Shown here: positions 34,423 to 48,480 of the stretch, one piece after another | Layout of the letters: the number at the start of each line of letters is the position of its first letter | Numbering within the stretch: the stretch's first letter is position 1 | From: Pseudonocardia sp. ICBG1293 | GTDB taxonomy: Bacteria > Actinomycetota > Actinomycetes > Mycobacteriales > Pseudonocardiaceae | Reading direction: 5' to 3' | DNA length: 64,000 nucleotides | NCBI RefSeq assembly: GCF_020131355.1 | Contig: NZ_JAHLEL010000044.1 | Location: 124,001-188,000, forward strand | Program-made: the position numbers and the translations under genes | The notes under the pieces: model-generated | The model's database searches: none | What the model saw: the letters and a program-made list of their open reading frames with translations, nothing else | What the model was told of the DNA's origin: nothing

Positions 34423-35106
34423 TCACCACCGGTCCCGGTGCACGACCTCGTCCACCGGGATGCGCGGCGCCGGCCGGAAGTCCGTGCCGACGGTGTGCGC
34501 GACCGGGATCAGCCCCGCCTGCATCACCGACTCGTGGGGGATGCCGAGCAACGCCGCGACGTCGCGCTCGACGGCCATGGTGCCGGTGGTCAGGACGGTG
34601 CCGAGCCCGTGCAGACGGGCGGCGAGCATGAAGCTCCACACCGCGGGGAACAGCGACCCCCACCGCGACGCCTGCCGGTCCGCCCCCAGACCGTCGGTGC
34701 GGCCCTCGATGCACGGGATCACCAGAACCGGGACCCGGTGCAGGTTCTCGGACAGGTGCCTCAGCCCGTCCCACACCTTCTCCATCGACCCGGGGCGGAC
34801 GTGGGCGCGGCGCAGCTGCTCGTCCGACATCGGGCTGTCGCCGCGGCCGATGCCGGCCCGCCAGAGGTCGGCGAGCCGGGCGCGTACCGACGGCTCGGTG
34901 ACGACGACGAAGTGCCAGTCCTGCTGGTGTCGCCCGCTGGGTGCCTGGGTGGCGATCTCGATGCAGCGCCGCAGCAGGGCGGGGTCGACCGGCCTGTCCA
35001 GATCGAGCCGTCGCCGCACCGACCGGGTCGTGGTGAGCAGCTCCTCGGCCGACAGGTCCAGGACGGGGTGGGCGGGCGCCGTCGTGCCGGCCGTGTCGTC
35101 ATCCAT
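34423..35106 (-). CDS. nitroreductase-family protein
   Basis: 227 aa FMN-dependent nitroreductase fold: TTTRSVRRRLDLDRPVD (FMN phosphate contacts), QAPSGRHQQDWHFVVV, GSLFPAVWSFMLAARLHGLGT and the terminal IPVAHTVGTDFRP. Probably reduces nitro or quinone compounds, or an unsaturated substrate, with NAD(P)H. ATG 35106 has AGGAG at 8 bases and overlaps the MFS gene end by 8 bases. Third gene of an operon with the hydrolase and MFS exporter. Confidence 0.9.
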   Translation of the reverse strand: MDDDTAGTTAPAHPVLDLSAEELLTTTRSVRRRLDLDRPVDPALLRRCIEIATQAPSGRHQQDWHFVVVTEPSVRARLADLWRAGIGRGDSPMSDEQLRRAHVRPGSMEKVWDGLRHLSENLHRVPVLVIPCIEGRTDGLGADRQASRWGSLFPAVWSFMLAARLHGLGTVLTTGTMAVERDVAALLGIPHESVMQAGLIPVAHTVGTDFRPAPRIPVDEVVHRDRW

Positions 35107-36502
35107 GGCGGGTCTCCTGCTCGGATCGGTGGTCCCCGGCGCGGTGCCGGGTGTCGGGGGCGGTGTGCGGACGGGTCGCGCGGGCGAGGGCCACGGCGAC
35201 GGCCGCGGCGAGGACGAACACGGCGACCTGGTACGCGCCGGCGCGTCCGAACGACGGCACCGCCCCGGCGGTGTAGGCGGCGCCGCAGAGCGCCACCCCG
35301 ATCGTCCCGCCCAGCTGCTGGGCGGTGGGCAGCAGCCCGGACACCGTGCCCACCGCCCCGGCCGGGACCTCGGCCAGGACCAGGGCGAAGGCCGAGGCGG
35401 TGAACGCCCCGAACGCGATCCCGCCGAGGGCCAGTACGGCCCAGAGCGCCGGACCGGGACGGTCGACCACGACGACGGTCGCACCGCACACCGCGGCGAG
35501 CACGAACGAGGCGACGGCGAGCATCGACACGTCCCACCGCCGGGCGAGCGGCTCGGCGAGCGCACTGCCGGCGAGCGCCCCGACGGCGTACGTCGCGATC
35601 GTCCCGGCCGTGCCCAGCGGACCGAGCCCGACGGGTCCCTGCAGGTGCAGCGACAGGAGCAGGACGAAGGACGGCACCCCCGCGTTGAACACCAGCACGA
35701 CCCCGATGCCCAGGCGGGCGGTGGCGGTCCCCAGCGCCGCCGGCTGGACCAGCGGATGCGGTGCGCGACGCTGGTGGACGACCAGCGCCGACAGCAGCCC
35801 CACCGCCACCGCGAGCGAGGCCCACGTCCACACCGGCCACCCCTGCTCCCCGCCGAGCGCCAGCGGGAGCACGACGGCGGACAGTCCCGTCACGCTGAGC
35901 AGGACCCCGACCCCGTCGAGCGGGACCCGGTCGGCGGCCCCTCCCCCAGTCCGCGGGAGCACCGGCCACCCGACCAGTGCGGCCACGCCCACCGGGACGG
36001 TCACGGCCAGGGCCGCACGCCATCCGGCGCCGAACGGATCGAGCTCGAGCAGCATCCCGCCGAGCACCGGGCCGGCCAGCGAGGCGACGGCCATCGTCGC
36101 GCCGAACCAGGACATGGCCCGGGCCCGCCGACCGGGAGGCACCGACCGCTGGATGATCGACAGGACCTGGGGGGCGACCATCCCGCTGCCGATGCCCTGT
36201 ACCAGCCGTGCGACGACGAGGACGCCGGCGTCGGGGGCGAGCGCGCCGGCGGCCGCGGCCGCGGTGAACACCGCGGTCCCGACGACGAACAGGCGACGGT
36301 GCCCCCAGCGGTCGCCCAGACGTGCGGCGGTGATCAGGGTGCAGGCGAAGGTCAGGGTGTAACCGGCGGCCACCAGCTGGCCCGCTCCCGCGCCCGCGGC
36401 CAGGTCCGCGCGGACGTCGGGCACGACGATCTGCATCACCGTGACGCTCATGAGCTGCACGAACGTGCCCGAGAGCAGGACGGGGAGCGCCAGGCGCCTC
36501 AT
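35099..36502 (-). CDS. MFS transporter (DHA2/EmrB-QacA type)
   Basis: 467 aa with about 14 hydrophobic helices and the motif A region DRWGHRRLFVVG between helices 2 and 3; motif C-like GPVLGGMLLE after helix 5. Drug:H+ antiporter type, exporting small hydrophobic compounds across the membrane. ATG 36502 overlaps the hydrolase stop by 4 bases. The last 20 residues are charged and His-rich. Placed in an operon with a hydrolase and a nitroreductase and divergent from a LysR regulator, which suggests an inducible detoxification unit. Confidence 0.92.
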   Translation of the reverse strand: MRRLALPVLLSGTFVQLMSVTVMQIVVPDVRADLAAGAGAGQLVAAGYTLTFACTLITAARLGDRWGHRRLFVVGTAVFTAAAAAGALAPDAGVLVVARLVQGIGSGMVAPQVLSIIQRSVPPGRRARAMSWFGATMAVASLAGPVLGGMLLELDPFGAGWRAALAVTVPVGVAALVGWPVLPRTGGGAADRVPLDGVGVLLSVTGLSAVVLPLALGGEQGWPVWTWASLAVAVGLLSALVVHQRRAPHPLVQPAALGTATARLGIGVVLVFNAGVPSFVLLLSLHLQGPVGLGPLGTAGTIATYAVGALAGSALAEPLARRWDVSMLAVASFVLAAVCGATVVVVDRPGPALWAVLALGGIAFGAFTASAFALVLAEVPAGAVGTVSGLLPTAQQLGGTIGVALCGAAYTAGAVPSFGRAGAYQVAVFVLAAAVAVALARATRPHTAPDTRHRAGDHRSEQETRHG

Positions 36503-37377
36503 CGCCGGGTGGCGATGTCGGCGAGCAGCCCGCCGAGCTCGTCGGGACGGGTCAGGAAGGGCGAGTGACCGCCGGGAAGCGAGTGCACCGCGAACCGGCG
36601 ACCGGGCGCGGCCCGGTCGGCCTCGGCGATCATCAGGTCCTGGGTCGCGACGGGAAGGGCGCGGTCGTCGGTGAGCCGGACGTAGCTGCGCGGCACGGTG
36701 CCCCACCGTCCGGGGGTGACCGCGAACGGGTCGGACAGGACCGCCGTCGTCTCGTCGGGCTGCAGCAGCGACCGCCATGCGGGCCGCCCGGCCGGCCAGT
36801 CGTGCAGGAACGAGGAGCGGATCGCCTCGACCTCGGCCGGGTCGGCGGACAGGGGGTTGATCCGCATCGCGCCGATCCGGTCCGGGTCGCCGATCCGGGG
36901 CGCGTGCGTGGCGTGGGCGTTCTCCGGCGCGCCGACGTAGTCGGTGAACCGGGGACGGCCCGCGGGGACGAACGCCGACAGGTACACGACGTGGTCGGCG
37001 AGGCCCGGCTCCTGTTCGAGGACGGCGGAGGCGGGCCCGCCCCCGGCGCTGTGGGCGACCAGGACCAGCCGGTCGGTGCGCCGCCGGATGTCCGCGAGCT
37101 GCCCCAGCAGGTCCTTCACGACGACGTCGACGGTGAGGTCGGCCAGCCCGGACCGCTCCGTCGTGAGCCCCGGCTGTCCCGGGAGGAGGTAGCCCGACGG
37201 GTACGGGGCGTCGAGGCCGTGTCCGGGCATGTCGAGGGCGTGGCTGCTCAGCCCGTGCCGGGCCAGCACCGTCCGCACCGGCCCCCAGTGCAGTGAGGAG
37301 TGCCAGGCGCCGTGCAGGAGCACGACGGAGGTGCCGGTGGCGGAGCGACGCGGGGAGGTCTTCGGTTCTGCGGACAC
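36499..37377 (-). CDS. alpha/beta hydrolase (salicylate esterase/EstC-like)
   Basis: 292 aa. VVLLHGAWHSSLHWGPV oxyanion region, VAHSAGGG nucleophile, and PGGHSPFLTRPDEL with the catalytic His. The HGAWH start resembles plant methylesterase-like and EstC-type hydrolases. First gene of the operon running into the MFS and nitroreductase genes; its promoter would lie in the 87-bp gap to the LysR gene, under the inverted repeat at 37418-37443. Confidence 0.9.
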   Translation of the reverse strand: MSAEPKTSPRRSATGTSVVLLHGAWHSSLHWGPVRTVLARHGLSSHALDMPGHGLDAPYPSGYLLPGQPGLTTERSGLADLTVDVVVKDLLGQLADIRRRTDRLVLVAHSAGGGPASAVLEQEPGLADHVVYLSAFVPAGRPRFTDYVGAPENAHATHAPRIGDPDRIGAMRINPLSADPAEVEAIRSSFLHDWPAGRPAWRSLLQPDETTAVLSDPFAVTPGRWGTVPRSYVRLTDDRALPVATQDLMIAEADRAAPGRRFAVHSLPGGHSPFLTRPDELGGLLADIATRR

Positions 37378-37417
37378 GCTCCCACCTCACCGGTACCGGC
37401 CGGCGTCATCCACCTCC

Positions 37418-37443
37418 ATATCTCGCGCACCGCAGCGTGATAT
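37418..37443. promoter_or_regulatory. LysR-type binding site
   Basis: Imperfect inverted repeat ATATCTCGC ... GCGTGATAT in the divergent gap, an AT-rich island with the spacing expected for a LysR regulator controlling the hydrolase-MFS-nitroreductase operon and itself. Confidence 0.55.
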
Positions 37444-37464
37444 CTCCGAGCTATCGTGACGCGG

Positions 37465-38413
37465 GTGGAAGCCACGCCATCTGCGGTACGCGCAGGCCCT
37501 GGCCGAGCACCGGCACTTCGGCCGGGCGGCCGCGTCGCTGGGGATCGCGCAGCCGCCGCTGTCCTCGCAGATCGCCGCCCTGGAACGCGAGGTCGGGGAG
37601 CGGCTGTTCGACCGCACGCCGAAGGGGGTGTTCCCGACCGCGGCCGGCAGGGCGTTCCTCGCACGCGCCCGGAGCGCGCTCGACGAGATGGGCGGGGCGG
37701 TCGTCGACGCGGGGCGGGCGGCACGCGGGGAGACCGGGCGGCTCCGGCTGGGTTTCATCGGGTCGGCGCTGCTCGCACCGCTGCCCGGGGTGCTCGGCCG
37801 GTTCCAGCGCGCCCGGCCGGACGTGCGGCTCGAGGCACGCGAGACGGGGACCCCGGCCGGCATCGCGGGGCTGCTCGCGGGCGAGCTCGACGTCGCCGTC
37901 GGCCGCGGGGCTCCCCGGGGCGCGGGGGCCGAGGACCTCGTCACGGTGCCGATCGGTACCGACGACCTCGTCGCCGTCGTCGCCGTGGCGCACCCCTTCG
38001 CGGGTACGGCGTCCGTCGCCATCGGACAGCTCGCCGCCGAGCGGCTCGTCGTGTCCGGCCGGGCCGACGAACCGGGGGTCGGAGCCTGGCTGCAGACCGT
38101 CTTCGCGGACGCGCCGACGGCACTGGACGGTGCCGCGACCGCCCGTGACATCCACACGATCGTCAGCCTGGCCGCGTGCGGCGTCGGTGTGGGGCTGGGA
38201 CCCTCGCGGATGCGGCTGCTGGCCCGCGACGACGTCCGGTTCTGCGACGTCACCCCGGCGGTCCGCCTCCCCGACCTGCAGCTGTCGTTCCGTGCGTCGG
38301 ACACCTCGCCCGTCCTCGCGGCCTTCCTCGACGTCGTACGGCTGCACTGCGACGAGGTCGGCTCACGGCTGGACCGCGGCCTCGCCCACCACCCCGGCGT
38401 CGGGGTCCGCTGA
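37465..38413 (+). pseudogene. LysR-family regulator, frameshifted at the start
   Basis: About 316 codons. The body is a clear LysR protein in frame 2: HTH (HFGRAAASLGIAQPPLSSQI, LEREVGERLFDRT) and effector domain. In that frame there is a stop at 37457 and no start codon before the HTH. GTG 37465 one frame back reads Met-Glu, and removing one A at 37469-37470 gives the standard M-E-P-R-H-L-R-Y LysR beginning. So a single extra base separates start and body. It is divergent from the operon it most likely controls. Probably a sequencing error, or a recently inactivated gene. Confidence 0.8.
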
Positions 38414-38774
38414 CGACACGGCGGCGGGAGCCGCCGTCGCCCGTGCGCTCCGGACCCGGAGCGCACGGGCCCGCCGGGGTCGCGTCGCGGCCGGCCGGGC
38501 CCGGCCACGGGGGTCGTTCCGGCCGGGTCACCCGTGCGGCGGTCGCACGGGCGGGTCCGGTGGCGGCGGCGAGTGAAACCCCCCGTATTGGCGGTCGCGG
38601 CGCTCGGCGCCGATCATCTCGCGCCCCTCGCCCTACCGTTCGGACCATCGACGACGGACTCGTCCGATTCGGGTCCGGCCACGGGCACCCGGTCACCCGG
38701 ACCGGCCCCGGCGCCGACCGCGGCGCCCGTCGTGGGAGAGGACCGCGCATGCACTCGTCCGTAGGAGGTGGGCC
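38414..38774. other. intergenic ahead of secretion operon
   Basis: About 360 bases: a terminator hairpin at 38439-38470, then a possible promoter with -35 TTGGCG (38588-38593), 18-base spacer and -10 GATCAT (38612-38617). Nothing else is recognised. Confidence 0.4.
38439..38470 (+). terminator. hairpin terminator after LysR gene
   Basis: Perfect 15-bp stem (GCCCGTGCGCTCCGG and complement) with only AC between the arms, 25 bases after the LysR stop. Confidence 0.65.
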
Positions 38775-38828
38775 GTGGCACGCCAGCCACTGAGGACTCC
38801 GCACGGTGCACACCGGGGGTGGTCCTGA
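38775..38828 (+). CDS. 17-residue leader peptide coupled to secretion operon
   Basis: GTG start with AGGAGG 5-6 bases upstream, encoding VARQPLRTPHGAHRGWS; its TGA shares one base with the ATG of the next gene at 38828 (TGATG). This is the classic layout for translational coupling by a short upstream frame. The next gene has only a weak site of its own. Not a recognised family. Confidence 0.5.
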   Translation: MARQPLRTPHGAHRGWS

Positions 38829-39889
38829 TGCCCCGCAAGTCCCGCCCGGTCCCTGCCGGACCGCAGTGGCGCACCGCCCCCGGTCTGGGGTCCGGTGCGA
38901 CCGGGCTGCGGGACCGCCCGGAGACACCGGAGCCCGACGCGCGGACCGACGACCGCGAGGCCGCGGTACGCGCGGCACCGGTCCTCGAGCAGGTCCCGGC
39001 CGCCCCTGTCACCGTCACCGACGACGAGCCGGAGCTCGCGCGCCCGCAGCGACGGCTCGACGGCGAGCTCCCCCGGTTCCGTCCGGGCGACACGGTGCAC
39101 CACGGGGCAGGGACCCGCAACGGAGCATCCGCCCCGCACGGCGGCGCCGGTCCGGAGGTCGCCCCGTCCTCCCGTGACGCCGCATCGCACACCGGAGAAC
39201 CACACACCGGGACACCGCCGCAGAACGGGGCGTCGGCGCGCAACGGCACCACCCCCCGCCACGACACCTCTCCGCGCAACGGCTCCGCTCCGCGGCACGA
39301 CACGTCGCGCCACGACACCGCCCCGCACCGCGGCACCGCCGCGTACCAGGGCACCGACGACAGCCGGGCCCTCGTCCGGCGCCCGTCGGCGCGCGAGTCG
39401 TTCGCCCGGTCGGTCCGGTCCCTCGAGCCGATCTCCGACCAGGAGGCCGCCGCGTTCGCCGGCCGTTTCGCCGCCGACTTCCAGTCCTTCGACGAGGACG
39501 ACCCCTCCCACCGGGCGACCGTCCTCCGGCCGCTGCTCGCCGACCCACAGGCCAGTACCTGGGGCTGGTCGGGTCGGGGGCGGCAACGCGCCGAGTCCCC
39601 GCTGCCGGGACGCCTGTTCCGCTCCTCGGACACGGTCGTGTTCGTCGAGGTGCTCGTCCGGGCCACCACGTACGCGCGGAGCCTGTCCACGGCCGAGCCC
39701 GAGCTGCCGACCGGGGGGTACGACGAGCCGGTCGGGATCGTCGGACCCTCGAGCGTCCCGCCCGAGTCCGATCCACGGTGGGTCGCCGTCGAGGCGAACT
39801 GGTTGCGCATGACCGTCCCCATCACCCGCTCCGCCGACGACGGCCGCCTGGTCGTCGATCCCCTCCTGGTCCCCGAGCAGACCGGCTGA
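38828..39889 (+). CDS. hypothetical protein, first gene of T4SS-like operon (TcpC/VirB8-like C-terminus)
   Basis: 353 aa. Residues 1-180 are a low-complexity, disordered-looking stretch (RNGTTPRHDTSPRNGS-type repeats). The C-terminal 160 residues look like an NTF2-like domain: EAAAFAGRFAADFQSFDEDD, TWGWSGRGRQRAESPLPG, TVVFVEVLVRATTY, WVAVEANWLRMTVPI. This pattern resembles conjugation proteins of the TcpC/VirB8 group, but I see no membrane helix, so the assignment is tentative. ATG 38828 is coupled to the 17-codon frame upstream. Confidence 0.7.
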   Translation: MPRKSRPVPAGPQWRTAPGLGSGATGLRDRPETPEPDARTDDREAAVRAAPVLEQVPAAPVTVTDDEPELARPQRRLDGELPRFRPGDTVHHGAGTRNGASAPHGGAGPEVAPSSRDAASHTGEPHTGTPPQNGASARNGTTPRHDTSPRNGSAPRHDTSRHDTAPHRGTAAYQGTDDSRALVRRPSARESFARSVRSLEPISDQEAAAFAGRFAADFQSFDEDDPSHRATVLRPLLADPQASTWGWSGRGRQRAESPLPGRLFRSSDTVVFVEVLVRATTYARSLSTAEPELPTGGYDEPVGIVGPSSVPPESDPRWVAVEANWLRMTVPITRSADDGRLVVDPLLVPEQTG

Positions 39890-39911
39890 CAACCGCGAGG
39901 TAGCACCACTC

Positions 39912-41461
39912 ATGTCGTCGACACACCACACCACGCCCGGCGGGGCGCCGTCCTGGCTCTCCGACAACAACGGCACCGCACGGGCCAGCGAGCACCCGCC
40001 GGCCACGGGCGAGCAGGCCCCGGGCCCGGACGACCCGTCCGGCGGGAAGGACGAGCCGCGGGCGACCGACGCCCCGAAGGCGGCGGACCCCGCCACCGCC
40101 GCCCCGGCTGCCCCGGCTGCCCCGGCCGGAGCCTCCACCCCCGGCCGACCGGTGGCGTCCGCCGAGCCGGTCCTCGGCAGGCCGACCGGTCACACCGGTA
40201 CGGCCCCGGCCACCCGACCGGACCCCACGGCGGGCCGGGCGGCCCTGGGGCGCCCCGGCACCCCCACCCGGCCGAGCACCCCCACGCAGCCGAGCGCTCC
40301 GGCGCAGCCCGGCACGCCCGGCCGGCCCGGTACGCCGCCGGCCGCCTCCCGGCCGTCGGAGTCGTCGGCGCCGTCGGGGGCACACCGTCCGGCGGCCCCG
40401 GCGAAGGACCGCGGGCGCGCCGGGGCGGACACCGGCCCGGCGTCGGAGGCCGCACCGGCCGCCGAGACCAGGCCGGAGCAGGCCCGCACCCCGTGGGACG
40501 AGGGCGACAGCGTGCTGACCAACCTGGTGCGGGTGCGCAGCTCCCCGCCGAAGGAGGGGTGGCGCGCCATCGTCTACCGGGCGACGCGCGGCCGGTGGAA
40601 CCTGGGGCTGTCGGAGCCGGAGGCGCGGCTGCGCGAGCAGCTGCAGAAGATCCGGACGCCGCTGCCCGGTCCGCACAGCGTGGTCGTGGGGAGCATCAAG
40701 GGCGGGATCGGCAAGACCACCGTGTCCTCGTTGCTGGGACTCGCGCTGGCCGAGCACCGGGGCGACCGGGTCATCGCCGTCGACGCGAACCCCGACGCCG
40801 GCACCCTCGGCGACCGTCTCGTCGGCGAGGAGCCCGCGTCGAAGACGACCGTGCGTGACCTGCTCGACAACATCGGCCACGTCCGTTCCTCGACCCAGCT
40901 CGCCGGCTACACCCACCTGGCAGGGCGCCTGCAGGTCCTGACCAGCGAGCAGGAGCCCGAGCTGTCGGAGATGTTCTCCGCGGGCGACTACGAGTCGGTG
41001 CTCCGCCTGCTGGCCCGCTTCTTCGAGGCCATCATCACCGACTCCGGCACCGGTGTCGTGCACTCGGCCATGCAGGGCAGCCTCGCCCACGCCGACTCCC
41101 TGGTGATCGTCGGTGCCCCGACCCAGGACGGGGCGTCGCGGGCGTCGCGGACCCTGCAGTGGCTGGCGACCCACGGTTACCGCGAGCTCGCCGAGGACGC
41201 CGTCGTCGTGCTGAGCTGCGACCGGCACTCCCCCTACGTAGACGAGTCGGTCGTGCGCGACCACTTCCGTGCGCGCTGCCGCGCGGTCATCGAGCTGCCG
41301 GCCGACCAGCACCTGTCGACGGGCGGCCTGATCGACCTCGAGGCCCTGCACCCGGTCACCCGGGACGCGGCGCTGCAGCTCGCGGCCACCGTCGCGGAGG
41401 GCTTCCACACCTCACGCGCCCGTGGTCTGTCCTCACACGGGTTCCGCAGCGAGGCCCTGCG

Positions 41462-41465
<4 letters not shown>
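39912..41465 (+). CDS. MinD/ParA-family ATPase with disordered N-terminus (EspI-like)
   Basis: 517 aa. Residues 1-200 are Pro/Ala/Thr-rich and probably disordered; 200-270 hold a conserved linker (WDEGDSVLTNLVRVRSSPPKEGW, LREQLQKIRTPLPGP). Then a deviant Walker A KGGIGKTT, VIAVDANPDAGTLGDR (Walker A' region) and TDSGTGVVHSAM (Walker B). This is the layout of actinobacterial secretion-linked MinD-like ATPases such as EspI. It probably positions or powers assembly of the membrane complex encoded downstream. Its stop overlaps the next start by 4 bases. Confidence 0.87.
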
Positions 41466-45938
<4,473 letters not shown>

Positions 45939-45971
45939 CCGCCCGCCCGTCCCGTAGCCGCGGAGGACCCC

Positions 45972-46292
45972 ATGGCCCTGCTCCACCACCTGCACGACGC
46001 GCTGTCCGTGCTGCCCGCCCAGGACCCGTCGCCGTTCGACGAGGTCGCCCCGACCGCTCCGCCCGGGTTCGAGGCGATCCGCCAGGTCGTCGGCTACCTC
46101 CAGTGGATCGCCGGTGCGTCCATCGTGGGCCTGTTCTTCGGCGGCATCGTCGCGGCGACCGCCGGGCGGCTGTGGGACCACCACGGGTCCGGACGGCTCG
46201 GCGCGCGGATGATCATCGGCAGTCTCGCCCTCGCCGTCCTGTTCGGACTGGGCTACACCCTGATCTCCCAGTTCGCCGACACCACGGCCTGA
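45972..46292 (+). CDS. small two-helix membrane protein (VirB2/VirB3-like position)
   Basis: 106 aa with two predicted membrane helices (YLQWIAGASIVGLFFGGIVA and MIIGSLALAVLFGLGYTLI). Size and position match the pilin-like or VirB3-like component of Gram-positive T4SS operons, though sequence alone does not prove it. ATG 45972 has GGAGG at 5 bases. Its stop shares a base with the next start (TGATG). Confidence 0.8.
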   Translation: MALLHHLHDALSVLPAQDPSPFDEVAPTAPPGFEAIRQVVGYLQWIAGASIVGLFFGGIVAATAGRLWDHHGSGRLGARMIIGSLALAVLFGLGYTLISQFADTTA

Positions 46293-47131
46293 TGAGCGAC
46301 GCGAGCGCCACCGGCACCGTGGCGGACGACCGGGACCCGGCGCGATCCCGGCGCGGGCAGCGCCGGGCCGGGCTGGTCCTCGTCACGACCGGGCTGCTCG
46401 CGCTGCTGCTGACCGGCGGGATCGTCGCCGCCCTGGCCGACCTGGTCCTCGACGGGGGACGCGGCATCGCCGCCGACGACGACGCGCCCGACGCCGCGAC
46501 GTCCGACACGGCGGCCACCGCCCGGACCGCGCTGGCCACCGCACCGATGCTCGACCTCCCGCCGGCCGCGGCGGCACCGCACGCGCTCACGACGCGGACG
46601 GCGGGCCCCCCGGTGGCGCTGCCCGCGGCCGCCCCCGGCGACCCGCTCGCCACCCGGTTCCCGGCGACGCCGGAGGGCGCGCTCGCCCAGCTCGCCGAGC
46701 TGATGCGGGTCGGCATGGCGGGCGGTGACCCCGCGGTCTGGGAACGGACCTACGACGCGGTCGCCGAGCCGGGAGCGGCTCCGGCCGCCGGCACCTGGAC
46801 CGGCCGTGACCTGGTCGACCTGCGCCGCGGAGCGGGGATGTCCGTCTCGGGCCCGCCCCCGGAGGGCACCTCGATCTCCTGGACCCCGACGGCGGCGATG
46901 GTCAAGGGCACGCTCGACGGCGGCACCTACACGGTCGCCTGCGTGCTCGGCGAGCTCGTGGTCGAGAACCGGGGCCGGGTCGTGACCGCCGGCTGGGGCA
47001 ACTGCCTGCCGATGCACCGCACCGGTGACCGCTGGCTGGTCGCGGCCGGACCGACCGCGGCGCTCGCACCGTCGGCATGGCCGGGCAGCGCCGAGGCGGT
47101 CGACGCCGGATGGCGGGAGATCCGCCGATGA
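46292..47131 (+). CDS. hypothetical single-pass membrane protein
   Basis: 279 aa, family not recognised. Short cytoplasmic N-terminus, one membrane helix (LVLVTTGLLALLLTGGIVAAL), Ala/Thr-rich spacer and an exported domain with two Cys (YTVACVLGE and WGNCLPMHR) and a conserved-looking WERTYDAV region. May correspond to a structural subunit at the outer face of the apparatus. Coupled to the genes on both sides by TGATG and ATGA overlaps. Confidence 0.75.
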   Translation: MSDASATGTVADDRDPARSRRGQRRAGLVLVTTGLLALLLTGGIVAALADLVLDGGRGIAADDDAPDAATSDTAATARTALATAPMLDLPPAAAAPHALTTRTAGPPVALPAAAPGDPLATRFPATPEGALAQLAELMRVGMAGGDPAVWERTYDAVAEPGAAPAAGTWTGRDLVDLRRGAGMSVSGPPPEGTSISWTPTAAMVKGTLDGGTYTVACVLGELVVENRGRVVTAGWGNCLPMHRTGDRWLVAAGPTAALAPSAWPGSAEAVDAGWREIRR

Positions 47132-48480
47132 GCCCCGCGGCGCTCAGCCTGCCCGCCCAGCCGCCGCCCCCGGACGGCGACGGCGGCTCCGGCCTGGGCA
47201 GCTACCTGTCCGATCCCGTCGGCTCGATGGGCGCGTCGTCGTTCGACACCGCGATGCAGAAGGTCTGGGACGCCGGGGCGCTCCTGCTGCGCGGCGCGTT
47301 CACGCTGACCGACCACGTCGCCCGGTTCGACCCGGCCACGATGCTCGGCGGGTCGGGCGCCGACGCCGCGGAGGGCGGCTTCGTGTCACTGTGGCCGTCC
47401 ATGACGTGGCTGGCCGCGCTGATCGCGCTCGGGCTCTTCTTCCAGCAGCTGATCTCGGTCGCGCTGCGCGGGGGCCGCGGGATGTTCCGCGCGTTCACCG
47501 GACCCGCGCAGTTCGGCATCGCGATGGCACTGACCGCCGGCGCGGTCGTGACCCTGCTGACCGCCGCCGACGGGCTCACCACGATGTTCCTGAGCCGGCT
47601 CGACGACGCGGGCACCTTCACCGCCCTGCTCGACGACGGACGGTTCGGCCCGGACCCCGACCTCGGCACGGTCGAGGAGGAGACCCGGTCGATGCTGCTC
47701 GGCCTGGCCGCGTTCTTCGGCACGATCCCGGCAGGCGTCGGCCTGGCGCTGCTGACGGTGTTCCGGCAGGCGGCCGTGCTCGTCCTCGTCGCGACCATCC
47801 CGATCACCGCCGCCGCGCTGGTCTCCGACTCCACCTCCGGGATCTTCTGGCGCTCGGCGCGGTGGATCCTCGCCGCGGTCCTGATGAAGCCCGTGCTCGC
47901 GCTCGTCCTGCTCGCCGGGGTCACCGTGACCGCCGGCGCCGACGGCGTGGCCGGGCTGCTGGCCGGGACGACCGTCCTGCTGGTGTCGCTGCTCAGCCCG
48001 GTCATGCTGTTCCGGCTGCTCGCCTTCGTCGATCCCGCGACGGGCGCCGGCGAGGCGGCCCGGTCCCGCGGGCGCTCCCGGGCGTTCGCCGAGCCGGCCG
48101 GGGACGACGGCGCCAGCGAGGCGATCAACGTGGCCCGCTTCAGCAGCAGCCGGGTCCCAGGGCCCGGCGGGCACACCGCGGCCGGTGCCGACACCGGAGG
48201 GGAGCTCGGCGGGTCGACCGCCCACGACCGCCCGACCGGCGCCGTCCCGGCACTCCCGTCGCCGGTCGGGAGGCCGTCCGCGGCCTCCCCCGCACCCGGC
48301 ACGGCGGGGACCGGCGAGCGGGACACGGGCGGCGACCGCGGGGGCGCCACCCCCGCCGTCCCGACGGGCAAGGCGGGCACCGGTCGTCGTCCGCGCCGGC
48401 GGGACCCCGGATCCACACCCCGGTCGCCCGCGGGGCGACCGGCCGGCATCGAACACCGAGGGGCGGAGGGACCGCGATGA
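47128..48480 (+). CDS. polytopic membrane protein (VirB6/TrbL-like)
   Basis: 450 aa. About six to seven hydrophobic helices between residues 85 and 300 (LIALGLFFQQLISVALRG, FGIAMALTAGAVVTLLTA, VLVLVATIPITAAALV, ILAAVLMKPVLALVLLAGV), then a basic Pro/Gly/Arg-rich cytoplasmic tail of about 130 residues. This matches actinobacterial VirB6/TrbL channel components. Start ATG 47128 overlaps the previous stop by 4 bases. Confidence 0.85.
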   Translation: MSPAALSLPAQPPPPDGDGGSGLGSYLSDPVGSMGASSFDTAMQKVWDAGALLLRGAFTLTDHVARFDPATMLGGSGADAAEGGFVSLWPSMTWLAALIALGLFFQQLISVALRGGRGMFRAFTGPAQFGIAMALTAGAVVTLLTAADGLTTMFLSRLDDAGTFTALLDDGRFGPDPDLGTVEEETRSMLLGLAAFFGTIPAGVGLALLTVFRQAAVLVLVATIPITAAALVSDSTSGIFWRSARWILAAVLMKPVLALVLLAGVTVTAGADGVAGLLAGTTVLLVSLLSPVMLFRLLAFVDPATGAGEAARSRGRSRAFAEPAGDDGASEAINVARFSSSRVPGPGGHTAAGADTGGELGGSTAHDRPTGAVPALPSPVGRPSAASPAPGTAGTGERDTGGDRGGATPAVPTGKAGTGRRPRRRDPGSTPRSPAGRPAGIEHRGAEGPR

